Source: an uncultured Butyricicoccus sp.
GTDB lineage: Bacteria; Bacillota; Clostridia; Oscillospirales; Butyricicoccaceae
Length of the DNA stretch: 13,062 nucleotides
Reading direction: 5' to 3'
Assembly: GCA_959018045.1 (NCBI GenBank)
Contig: CAUEJN010000025.1
Location: 1 to 13,062 of the forward strand
Below, in pieces: positions 8,001 through 12,990 of the stretch. The notes beneath the pieces were generated by a model. The model was given only the letters and a program-made list of their open reading frames with translations. It made no database searches and had not been told where the DNA came from. The position numbers and the translations under genes are program-made. How positions within the stretch are numbered: position 1 is the stretch's first letter; each line of letters starts with the position of its first letter.

Positions 8001-8532
8001 CGGTCACATGATGAGCGTCGGCTACGACCTTTACCTCAAGCTGCTCGAAGAAGCCGTGCTCGAGGAAAAGGGCGAGACCCCGCCCCAGCGCGTCGAATGC
8101 GCCGCAGAGCTTACCCTGTCGGCCAACCTGCCCGCCGATTATGTCCCCGACCCCGGTCAGCGCGTCGATCTGTATCGCCGTATCGCCCTCATTCGCTCGG
8201 ACGAGGGTCGAAGCGACTTGCTGGATGAGCTCATCGACCGCTACGGCGAACCACCAGCAGAGGCCGTCGCCCTGCTGGATATCGCTCTGCTGCGCGCACA
8301 GGCTGGCGATCAGGGCGTAACCGAAATCAAACAGGACGCAGGCAGATTGTATATCACCTTCGCTCAGACCGACTTCCGCAGACTGTCTCAGCTGTGCGGT
8401 GACCCGGATTTCTCCGGCCGTCTGCTGCTCAATGCGGGCAGTCAGCCGTACTTGTCGCTTAGACTCAAACCCGGCGAGACGCCCATGCAGATGGCTCAGA
8501 CTTTGGTGAAAAAATACGCGGAAACGAAATAA
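5068..8532 (+). CDS. mfd: Transcription-repair coupling factor Mfd
   Basis: This 1154-residue DNA translocase, of normal family length, pushes stalled RNA polymerase off damaged template and recruits UvrA for nucleotide excision repair. Domains in order: UvrB-like N-terminal modules (about 1-340); a basic linker (KKSSRTKKS near 471); the CarD-like RNA polymerase-interaction domain starting at LTPGDLVVHEHHGIGRY (about 489-560); a RecG-like helicase with Walker A GDVGFGKTE (642-650), DEEQ box (743-746), SATPIPRT (769-776) and QIRGRVGRS (912-920); and the C-terminal UvrA-autoinhibition domain (about 1000-1154). Ribosome binding site AGGAG (5057-5061) is 6 nt before the ATG. In many Clostridia mfd is followed on the same strand by a PrsA-type PPIase; here an ArsC-like gene intervenes and the PPIase is on the opposite strand. 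Confidence 0.98.
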   Translation: MQNITLSITDSKEYKELFNAIRSGQTPALAVGLPPAAKAHLAAALRLETSRPVCILTDEDNAALRLASDLESFSELPVLHVPARELTMAGMEGMSRQYEQARIAALAQLSDAPLVTISAAALVQKTLPPAVLHDASLTIRVGDLTPLADLTAKLITAGYQRCAQVEGPGQFSVRGGILDVFPPRADAPVRIEFWGDEIDSISAFDVGSQRRGASLNALTCLPCMETLPACAPGGIRGLCKALDQATRAKRKKHPDLVRNLERDIERLTETQSLPAADKYLPLIYPEAATPLDYLPDDTILLIDDTPRLREAVGGYILRLAGDLEALAERGELPQQPEAFALDFVALCRALLGRPLVRLDTFLSSVNELTPKTLVSFSVNQMNAFGGSFDMAAADIAGFLQLKRAVCVLCSSDLRCKNMREALEAHGIDAPISNRLPAPGRVHILEGTLSAGLEYPGLGLTILTEGHAPARKKSSRTKKSNRDRVKSYTDLTPGDLVVHEHHGIGRYIGMERMVVDGAARDFIKIAFAGTDFLYVPATSLDLISKYIGGGEPEKVRLNKLGGADWQRARSRAKAAAKELAAGLIQLYAERARLKGFAFPHDDIWQREFEQAFPYDETDDQLRCIEEIKRDMESSRPMDRLLCGDVGFGKTEVALRAVMKCVLAGKQAAILVPTTVLARQHYLTAVQRFAGYPVKIELISRYKTASEQKKIFDQLQSGMIDLIIGTHKLFNKKIKFHDLGLLIIDEEQRFGVSHKETLKEMSKQVDVLTLSATPIPRTLNMALSGIRDMSAIEEPPHDRWPVQTYVMEYNDTIVNDAIRRELARGGQIYYLHNYVESIERTALRLQKDFPDARIGVAHGKMHMRELANVMNEMSDGALDILVCTTIIETGIDIPNANTLIIEDADHMGLAQLHQIRGRVGRSSRRAFAYLTFRRGKVLSEISQKRLSAIREFAEFGSGFKIAMRDLEIRGAGNVLGPEQSGHMMSVGYDLYLKLLEEAVLEEKGETPPQRVECAAELTLSANLPADYVPDPGQRVDLYRRIALIRSDEGRSDLLDELIDRYGEPPAEAVALLDIALLRAQAGDQGVTEIKQDAGRLYITFAQTDFRRLSQLCGDPDFSGRLLLNAGSQPYLSLRLKPGETPMQMAQTLVKKYAETK

Positions 8533-8704
8533 CACCGCACCCAATATTGAAGCTTTCGCTCAAGCCTTTCTCGAAAGGCTTGCGGGTTCTCAGGGCAGCG
8601 CCCTGAGCCGTGTCCCGCAGGACACGGAATCCCCTCTTGATTCCCGGTGTCCGACCCGGGAATCAACCTAAAAATAAATAAAAATCGCTCGCCGCAGCGA
8701 GCGA
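8533..8704 (-). repeat. Composite intergenic hairpin element, copy 2 (inverted)
   Basis: Read on the - strand this matches copy 1 module by module: head hairpin TCGCTCGC/GCGAGCGA with loop TGCG (8685-8704); T-rich run; 11-bp stem TTGATTCCCGG/CCGGGAATCAA (8637-8666); linker AGAGGGGATTCCG; hairpin CCGTGTCC/GGACACGG with loop TGCG (8608-8627); CTCAGGGC/GCCCTGAG (8589-8607); and AAGCCTTTC/GAAAGGCTT (8562-8581). Compared with copy 1, the 11-bp stem has two paired, compensating changes, and the TGCG-loop stem differs almost throughout yet stays fully paired. It begins directly after the mfd stop and is oriented against both flanking genes. Confidence 0.85.
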
Positions 8705-8712
8705 AATCCCCT

Positions 8713-8727
8713 GCGCGCTTAGCGCGC
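8713..8727. repeat. GC-only hairpin next to element copy 2
   Basis: GCGCGC (8713-8718), loop TTA, GCGCGC (8722-8727). It lies between the head of element copy 2 and the hairpin at 8732-8755 and extends the hairpin series. Confidence 0.6.
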
Positions 8728-8731
8728 TCAT

Positions 8732-8755
8732 GAAAAACGCTTATCAGCGTTTTTC
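8732..8755 (+). terminator. Terminator-like hairpin upstream of the ArsC-like gene
   Basis: GAAAAACGC (8732-8740) pairs with GCGTTTTTC (8747-8755) around TTATCA, with T5 within the descending arm. It is the only + strand hairpin with a T run after mfd, so it is the best candidate for the mfd terminator. It ends 40 nt before the next gene, so an attenuating role for that gene is also possible. Confidence 0.55.
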
Positions 8756-8795
8756 CCTAAAAATCCCCCAAAATCAACAAAAAGGAGACTTTCCC

Positions 8796-9143
8796 ATGCT
8801 CTTCGTATGCTACCCCAAGTGCTCCACCTGCCAGAAGGCGAAAAAATGGCTGGATGCACAGAACAAGGACGTAACCGTCCGCGACATCAAGCTGGAAAAC
8901 CCCACCGAGGACGAGCTGCGCCTGTGGCACAGCAAAAGCGGCCTGCCGCTCAAGAAGTTCTTCAACACCAGCGGCAACCTGTACAAGGAGCTGCACCTCA
9001 AAGACCGCCTGCCCGAGATGAGCGAGGACGAACAGTTTGCGCTGTTGGCAAGCGATGGTATGCTGGTCAAGCGTCCGATCGTTGTGGACGGTGACACCGT
9101 TCTGGTTGGCTTTAAGGAAGCTGACTGGACGGAGAAGCTGTAA
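8796..9143 (+). CDS. ArsC/Spx-family thioredoxin-fold protein
   Basis: The 115-residue protein has the arsenate reductase/Spx fold: FVCYPKCSTCQKAKKWL at the N-terminus with a C9-S-T-C12 redox pair, the NTSG-x2-YKEL region (58-66), and the conserved basic-Pro segment VKRPIVV (91-97). In true glutaredoxin-type arsenate reductases one N-terminal Cys is catalytic; in Spx the CXXC pair senses thiol stress and the protein binds RNA polymerase. This sequence has features of both and matches the broad clostridial group annotated as arsenate reductase family, whose role is usually untested. No other ars genes are nearby. The ATG at 8796 is chosen for AAAGGAG (8781-8787), 8 nt upstream; the in-frame ATG at 8730 falls in the terminator hairpin. 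It is followed closely by a terminator. Confidence 0.88.
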   Translation: MLFVCYPKCSTCQKAKKWLDAQNKDVTVRDIKLENPTEDELRLWHSKSGLPLKKFFNTSGNLYKELHLKDRLPEMSEDEQFALLASDGMLVKRPIVVDGDTVLVGFKEADWTEKL

Positions 9144-9155
9144 GCACATCATAAA

Positions 9156-9184
9156 AAAGACCCGATCCGGCAGGTCGGGTCTTT
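9156..9184 (+). terminator. Terminator of the ArsC-like gene
   Basis: AAAGACCCGA (9156-9165) pairs with TCGGGTCTTT (9175-9184); the 9-nt loop can close further by CC/GG. It starts 13 nt after the stop codon. Confidence 0.9.
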
Positions 9185-9188
9185 ATGA

Positions 9189-9415
9189 GCGGCCTTTGGC
9201 CGCGGGGAAATTGCGCATCCTTCGGGATGCGCTTCTTTTATTATTTTTTAGTTGAAACCCGGGTCGGGCACCGGGTTTCAAAGGGGGATTCCGCTCGCTG
9301 CGGCGAGCGGCCAGGTTCCACCTGGACGGGCCAGGCTACGCGCCTGGACTGCGCCGGGTCGCAGACCCGGACCCGCTTGTCGCCTGCGGGCGGGAAATAA
9401 ATGCGGTGGTTTTTT
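9189..9415 (+). repeat. Composite intergenic hairpin element, copy 3, within a longer stem-loop array
   Basis: At least eight stem-loops stand almost end to end: GCGGCC/GGCCGC (9189-9203); GCGCATCC/GGATGCGC with loop TTCG and a T-rich tail (9213-9247); TTGAAACCCGG/CCGGGTTTCAA (9252-9281); CCGCTCGC/GCGAGCGG with loop TGCG (9291-9310); CCAGGT/ACCTGG (9311-9325); CCAGGC/GCCTGG (9331-9347); CCGGGTC/GACCCGG (9354-9370); and CGCC/GGCG with loop TGCG (9381-9392). The region 9211-9310 matches the left half of copy 1. After that the AGGGC and AGCCTTTC modules of copy 1 are replaced by other hairpins, while the ACCCGC linker and the final TGCGGTGG are kept. The neighbouring genes converge here. Confidence 0.85.
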
Positions 9416-9420
9416 GCCGC

Positions 9421-9450
9421 AAAAAAAGAGGCCTGCGTTTGCAAGCCTCT
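9421..9450 (-). terminator. Terminator of the PPIase gene
   Basis: On the - strand AGAGGC-x-TGC pairs with GCA-x-GCCTCT around a 4-nt loop (9427-9450), followed by seven T (complement of 9421-9427). It lies just past the PPIase stop codon. Confidence 0.8.
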
Positions 9451-9462
9451 CTCTTATTTTCC

Positions 9463-10623
9463 TTATTCCGCGGTGGTCTGTTCCTCAGTCGGAGCGGTCT
9501 CCTGTGCTGCCGCGCTATCTTCGGTCGTGGTGGTCTCGGTCGACTCGGTGGTCTCCTCGCCCAGCAGCTTCATGAGGTTATCATACGTTGCCTCACCGTA
9601 ATCCTCGGTGTACTCAACATCAGCTGCGTCCATCAGCTCGGTGATCTCATCCATGAAGGTCTTACCGGTGATCTGCTGAATCAGGACTTTCTTGATGTCA
9701 CCGGTCAGCTGATCTTCGGTCAGCGGCTCACGCTGGATGATATGCCAGCCGTAGCTGCTCTCAACCAGAGAAGTCGAGGTCTGGCCGGGTTCCAGTGCCT
9801 TTGCACCCTGATAGAACTCGTCAACCATGTCGCCCTCGGTAAATACGTAGCCCTCGGGGTACATCTCCATGCCCGGGTCTTCGTTATACTGTGCAATCAG
9901 CGTATCAAAATCTTCGCCGGCGTTGGCCTTCTCCAGTGCCTCATTCGCCTTGTTCTGCGCTGCGGTCAGGGTATCACCGGTCAGCGGATTGTACGAATCG
10001 TCAATGGACTTGACCAGAATGTGCTTTGCGCACAGATAAGTCTCGTTAAACTGATCCATGATCGCCTGGGTATTGGTCTTGGTGCCGTTATCGCCGTAGT
10101 ATGCGTCCTGAATTGCGCTCGCATACGCCGAAATTGCAATGGTGTTGTTATAAATGTCCTTGGTGTAGCCGATGCTGTCCAGCCAAGACTGGAACGCTTC
10201 CTGACCGCCAAGCAGTGCAACATCGTCTTCCTTGCGCTGCTCTGCTTCCTCGCTCTCAGCACGGGTCAGCTTGAGACCCAGGTTCTTAAACTCCTGGTTT
10301 ACCACGCGCACCTCGATTGCCTGCTGGCTGGCTGCCTGGAACAGCTGCTGAACCATCATCGATCCCATAGACGGGTCCGACCAGATGGAATCATCCATGC
10401 CGTAATAGCTGAGCATGTTCTCCATCGACATCTTATTATACTTGAGGTATGCACGCAGTTCGTCCGCGTGTACCGGATCGCCGTTGACCGTCATAACGAC
10501 CGGCTCGGACGACTTGATCTCTTTGTACTTGATGTTCGGAATTCCGTAAGTCATGGTAACGCCTGCAACGACTGCCGAGGCTACGACCATGGCCAGAATT
10601 CGTTTGCCAAATGTCTTGATCAT
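9463..10623 (-). CDS. PrsA/SurA-like parvulin-type peptidylprolyl isomerase
   Basis: This 386-residue exported foldase would catalyse proline isomerisation and help secreted proteins fold outside the membrane. A hydrophobic segment at 9-25 after MIKTFGKR serves as a signal or anchor. There is no lipobox cysteine, unlike Bacillus PrsA, so it is probably anchored by this helix or released. Residues 45-190 are a SurA-N/chaperone-like helical region. The parvulin domain spans about 196-301, marked by AKHILV (199-204), the EDPG region and YGWHII (291-296). The last 32 residues (355-386) are almost all Thr, Glu, Ala and Ser, a low-complexity acidic tail. Ribosome binding site AAGGGAG is 10 nt before the ATG, and a good promoter lies further up. 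It stands on the strand opposite mfd. Confidence 0.9.
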   Translation of the reverse strand: MIKTFGKRILAMVVASAVVAGVTMTYGIPNIKYKEIKSSEPVVMTVNGDPVHADELRAYLKYNKMSMENMLSYYGMDDSIWSDPSMGSMMVQQLFQAASQQAIEVRVVNQEFKNLGLKLTRAESEEAEQRKEDDVALLGGQEAFQSWLDSIGYTKDIYNNTIAISAYASAIQDAYYGDNGTKTNTQAIMDQFNETYLCAKHILVKSIDDSYNPLTGDTLTAAQNKANEALEKANAGEDFDTLIAQYNEDPGMEMYPEGYVFTEGDMVDEFYQGAKALEPGQTSTSLVESSYGWHIIQREPLTEDQLTGDIKKVLIQQITGKTFMDEITELMDAADVEYTEDYGEATYDNLMKLLGEETTESTETTTTEDSAAAQETAPTEEQTTAE

Positions 10624-10722
10624 TCCTTGTAAACTCCCTTGTGCTGCCGGTTTGTACCAGACGCAGACCGGCCTGTTTTTGATCGCCGTGCGGAATCTTC
10701 CCGCCGCGGTCGGCTGTTTTTT

Positions 10723-10751
10723 ATTATATCATTTCTAACCGTAAAAAACAA
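10723..10751 (-). promoter_or_regulatory. Promoter of the PPIase gene
   Basis: On the - strand TTGTTT (complement of 10746-10751) and a perfect TATAAT (complement of 10723-10728) are 17 nt apart. The leader would be about 90 nt, long for this window, and contains GCCGGT/ACCGGC, a 6-bp stem with a wide loop. The TtcA-like gene upstream has no clear terminator, so readthrough may add to expression. Confidence 0.65.
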
Positions 10752-10778
10752 CGGCGTACACAAAATCGTCACAAAACG

Positions 10779-11588
10779 CTACGAATCCAGGCGATCGAGA
10801 AAGCTATGCGCACCGTCCGCGTCCCGCCAGCCCAGCACCTTGGCTGTGTTGACGTTCTTGACCGCGTTTAAGATATTGGCTTCAATCTGCGGATTGTCGG
10901 CTGCCAGCGACGCGATGAGCTTTTTGATCTCACCGCGCTTGGTGTCGCCCTCCTTGACGTGCGCCGGACAGGCACAGGGCAAGAAGGTGAGCCCTGCGGC
11001 CTCCACCCATGCGCTCACGTCGCGCTCACGCACGCGGTACAGCGGCCTTATAAGCTCCATGCCCTCGTAATTGGCACTCTTTAGACGCGGCAGCATGGCC
11101 TGCACCTGTCCGCCGTAGATCAGTCCCATCAGCACGGTCTCAATCGCGTCGTCATAGTGATGTCCCAGCGCGATCTTATTGCATCCGCGCGCCTTGGCCT
11201 CGGTATACAGGTGCCCGCGCCGCATCTTGGCACACAGAAAACAGGGATTTTCCGCCGCGTGATTGCCTGCCACGCGCAGGACGTTGGTCTCAAACACCTC
11301 AAGCGGCAGTCCCAGCCGTTCCATATTCTCTTCGATCTGCCGCCGGTTCTCTGGTTCATATCCCGGATCCATCGCAAGGCAAATGAGCTCAAACGGCACA
11401 TTCCCGTACTTCTGATAATCCCGCAGCAAAACCGCCAATAATGCAGAATCCTTGCCGCCCGAAATGCAAACCGCAATGCGGTCGCCCGGTGCAATCATGC
11501 GGTACTCTTCCACCGCTTTGCGGAATGGATTTCGTATTTTCTTGGCAAACTGCGTATGCAGCAGCGTCTCAAGCTGCTCTCGTTCCAT
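10779..11588 (-). CDS. TtcA-like tRNA 2-thiocytidine synthetase family ATPase
   Basis: The 269-residue protein is a PP-loop ATPase that adenylates a tRNA base for sulfur insertion; in TtcA the target is C32. The PP-loop is ISGGKDS (42-48). C116-F-L-C119, followed by KMRRG, corresponds to the CXXC-x-RLRRG region of TtcA, and C205 or C207 in LPCACP corresponds to the third cysteine. In TtcA these hold an oxygen-sensitive [4Fe-4S] cluster. GHHYDDAIET (142-151) is another family signature. The nifS-nifU operon in this window could supply both sulfur and cluster. The start at 11588 is preferred over upstream in-frame codons because AAAAGGAGG ends 9 nt before it, and the predicted -10 covers the alternative start region. 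The target tRNA position is inferred. Confidence 0.85.
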   Translation of the reverse strand: MEREQLETLLHTQFAKKIRNPFRKAVEEYRMIAPGDRIAVCISGGKDSALLAVLLRDYQKYGNVPFELICLAMDPGYEPENRRQIEENMERLGLPLEVFETNVLRVAGNHAAENPCFLCAKMRRGHLYTEAKARGCNKIALGHHYDDAIETVLMGLIYGGQVQAMLPRLKSANYEGMELIRPLYRVRERDVSAWVEAAGLTFLPCACPAHVKEGDTKRGEIKKLIASLAADNPQIEANILNAVKNVNTAKVLGWRDADGAHSFLDRLDS

Positions 11589-11613
11589 CTTCGCCTTCCT
11601 CCTTTTCTCTCCT

Positions 11614-11642
11614 ATCATGCACGATTGTAAAGAATTTGTCAA
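11614..11642 (-). promoter_or_regulatory. Promoter of the TtcA-like gene
   Basis: On the - strand a perfect TTGACA (complement of 11637-11642) is 17 nt from CATGAT (complement of 11614-11619). Transcription would start close to the ribosome binding site, leaving a leader of about 20 nt. It stands back to back with the + strand promoter at 11745. Confidence 0.6.
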
Positions 11643-11744
11643 AACTTTTTTCTCTCTTTTGCCGTCTTTTTGCGTAAATCAAGTCTTTGTAAAATGTGCA
11701 TAAAATTTTTCTATTGTTTTTATGTATTTGGTACAAGTCACTCG

Positions 11745-11773
11745 TTGCATTTTTTCGACATTGGGTGTATCAT
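11745..11773 (+). promoter_or_regulatory. Promoter of the 33-aa small ORF
   Basis: TTGCAT (11745-11750) and TATCAT (11768-11773) are separated by 17 nt. The DNA just upstream (about 11640-11735) is strongly AT-rich compared with the rest of the window and could act as an UP element. The start would be near 11780, giving a leader of about 34 nt with AAAGGA at 11798-11803. Confidence 0.55.
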
Positions 11774-11813
11774 ATTGGACAGTAAGAAAACCAATTGAAA
11801 GGATGCGTAAATC

Positions 11814-11915
11814 ATGAAATTTGCAAGATTCTTGAACAGCCTTGCACAGGCTCAGCTGACTTGCTACGCACCTGGCGTGTCGATCTACGACCGTTATCGT
11901 CCGCGTACCAAGTAA
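11814..11915 (+). CDS. 33-residue small protein, unrecognised
   Basis: ATG at 11814 opens a 33-codon frame ending in TAA. An AAAGGA ribosome binding site (11798-11803) is 10 nt upstream, a promoter lies at 11745-11773, and a strong terminator follows at 12038. The peptide begins MKFARFLNSLAQAQL, which could form a short amphipathic helix (F3, F6, L7, L10), has one cysteine (C17) in TCYAPG, and ends YDRYRPRTK. Net charge is about +5. Codons are those of the neighbouring genes (CGT, TAC, AAC, CTG). There is no signal peptide or full membrane helix. I do not recognise a family. An AgrD-like signal precursor was considered, but it is too short and no AgrB is nearby. Being coding is supported by its own complete expression signals; function is unknown. 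Confidence 0.6.
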   Translation: MKFARFLNSLAQAQLTCYAPGVSIYDRYRPRTK

Positions 11916-11946
11916 TTCTTTTTCGGCCTCATGGGTCGTTTTCCTA

Positions 11947-11986
11947 CCGCCCGCGCGGCGGACGATGCTTCCCTCAGGGAAGCATC
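11947..11986 (+). repeat. Two stem-loops downstream of the small ORF
   Basis: CCGCC/GGCGG (11947-11961) and GATGCTTCCC/GGGAAGCATC around a TCA loop (11964-11986). Neither is followed by a T tract. They sit in the probable 3' part of the small-ORF transcript. After them comes a pyrimidine tract, 12002-12033, with a single A at 12014. Confidence 0.65.
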
Positions 11987-12037
11987 CTAAAATAGCTATT
12001 ATCCCTTTTCTCTACCTTCTCTTTCTCTTTTTCAAAG

Positions 12038-12063
12038 AAAAGCACACCTTCGGGTGTGTTTTT
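12038..12063 (+). terminator. Terminator of the small-ORF transcript
   Basis: AAAAGCACACC (12038-12048), loop TTCG, GGTGTGTTTTT (12053-12063), with one G-U pair. It would end a transcript of about 285 nt starting near 11780. Confidence 0.85.
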
Positions 12064-12091
12064 CTTATGTCCAAAAAAATATACACAATAT

Positions 12092-12118
12092 AAAAGAGGG
12101 CTGTTTGCCCTCTTTTTT
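12092..12118. terminator. Bidirectional terminator between the small ORF and the hydrolase gene
   Basis: AAAAGAGGGC (12092-12101), loop TGTTT, GCCCTCTTTT (12107-12116) with T continuing to 12118. The + strand has a T6 run, and the - strand has T4. It lies directly after the - strand hydrolase stop codon and also backs up the terminator at 12038. Confidence 0.85.
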
Positions 12119-12119
12119 C

Positions 12120-12908
12120 TTATCGATGATTTGCCTTTTCATCCTCCACGAACCACTCTGCCGCAACCTCATCCGGCATCGGCTCTCCGCGCAGAAAACG
12201 CAGGCAGTTGAGGCTGAATCGTGCAGGCGACTCGGCTGCAATGAAGTGACTGCCCTGCAAAACTGCCATCTGCACGCGCGGCAGCTGGCGTACCATCGCG
12301 CGCGTGTGCGACTCCAAAATCATGTCGTGATCGCCTACGATCACCAGTGTCTGCTGGTCAATCAGCTGCAAATCGCGCAGACGGACGCCGTATCCGTGCG
12401 CCATCAGTGCCAGCACATCGCGCTTGTTCTTCCATTCCTGACCGAGCGGCGATAATGCCGTCAACAGTCCGACCGCCGGATATACCGGCAGCTGCACCCA
12501 CGGTACCACACCGCGCAGCATGGATACATTTGCGCCGTTCAAAATCAATTTATCCACACGCTGTGGATAAAGCAGCGTAAACTTGATCGCCAGATTTCCG
12601 CCGTCACTAAAGCCCAGCACATGCGCTTTTTCCAGTCCCAGACCGTCAAACACCATGCGCAGGTCTTCCGCCATGCGGTCAAAATTCAGTTTTCCCTCGC
12701 CGCGCTCGGATTTGCCGTGTCCACGGCTGTCCACCGCGATCACACGATAAAAACGAGAGAGGTAGGGAATGCATTTCGCGAAATACTCACTGCCTTCACC
12801 ATTGCCATGCAGCAAAACAAGCGGTTCACCTTGACCAAAGGTATAATATGCGATGCATGCGTCACCGCAATCTATGTAATGTGCGTCGAATTGGATCGAA
12901 TTCTGCAT
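12120..12908 (-). CDS. Alpha/beta hydrolase
   Basis: The 262-residue cytoplasmic protein has the alpha/beta-hydrolase fold. The oxyanion motif is HGNGE (34-38), the nucleophile elbow GFSDGG holds S101, the acid is D195 in VGDHD, and the base is H221 in QGSHF; the VDSRGHGKS segment (59-67) is also typical. A complete Ser-Asp-His triad suggests an active esterase or related hydrolase, but substrate cannot be inferred. There is no signal peptide. The ATG at 12908 is chosen because GAGGAG lies 7 nt upstream; an in-frame GTG at 12923 overlaps this ribosome binding site. It is a single gene with its own promoter (12950-12978) and a terminator at 12092-12118. Confidence 0.9.
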   Translation of the reverse strand: MQNSIQFDAHYIDCGDACIAYYTFGQGEPLVLLHGNGEGSEYFAKCIPYLSRFYRVIAVDSRGHGKSERGEGKLNFDRMAEDLRMVFDGLGLEKAHVLGFSDGGNLAIKFTLLYPQRVDKLILNGANVSMLRGVVPWVQLPVYPAVGLLTALSPLGQEWKNKRDVLALMAHGYGVRLRDLQLIDQQTLVIVGDHDMILESHTRAMVRQLPRVQMAVLQGSHFIAAESPARFSLNCLRFLRGEPMPDEVAAEWFVEDEKANHR

Positions 12909-12932
12909 TTTTAATCTCCTCACCGTAAAAAC

Positions 12933-12949
12933 AGAACCATTTGGGTTCT
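12933..12949. promoter_or_regulatory. Perfect 6-5-6 inverted repeat at the hydrolase transcription start (possible operator)
   Basis: AGAACC (12933-12938) and GGTTCT (12944-12949) flank a 5-nt spacer. The repeat abuts the predicted -10 and covers the expected start near 12943. On the - strand it is followed by GTTTTT. A repressor site is the simplest reading; a weak early RNA hairpin is the alternative. Confidence 0.45.
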
Positions 12950-12978
12950 ATTGTACACCGTTTCGCAGAAAATAGCAA
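12950..12978 (-). promoter_or_regulatory. Promoter of the hydrolase gene
   Basis: On the - strand TTGCTA (complement of 12973-12978) and TACAAT (complement of 12950-12955) are 17 nt apart. The leader to the ATG at 12908 is about 35 nt. Confidence 0.6.
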
Positions 12979-12990
12979 ATAGGTTTTCAG

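Noticed and set aside
6679..8544. Long - strand open frame (621 codons) opposite mfd
   Set aside because: It mirrors mfd codons, has no family motif or suitable ribosome binding site, and mfd on the + strand carries complete helicase motifs.
8637..8666. Operator or promoter at the 11-bp palindrome of the composite element
   Set aside because: It occurs in three unrelated contexts with compensated changes on both arms, so it is better explained as part of a repeated structured element.
8796..9143. Arsenic resistance operon
   Set aside because: Only an ArsC-fold protein is present; no arsR, arsB or acr3 lies nearby, and this fold includes Spx-type regulators.
9189..9392. CRISPR array
   Set aside because: The units are palindromes of differing sequence with no regular direct repeat or uniform spacer, and no cas gene is present.
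9406..10632. Long + strand open frame (408 codons) opposite the PPIase gene
   Set aside because: It starts inside the PPIase terminator and shows no domain; the - strand has signal, parvulin domain, promoter and ribosome binding site.
11589..11642. Upstream in-frame start for the TtcA-like protein
   Set aside because: The predicted -35/-10 and the AGGAGG lie inside this stretch, so it is leader DNA.
11814..11915. AgrD-like cyclic lactone signal precursor
   Set aside because: The peptide is shorter than AgrD, lacks the acidic C-terminal part, and no AgrB or sensor kinase is in the window.
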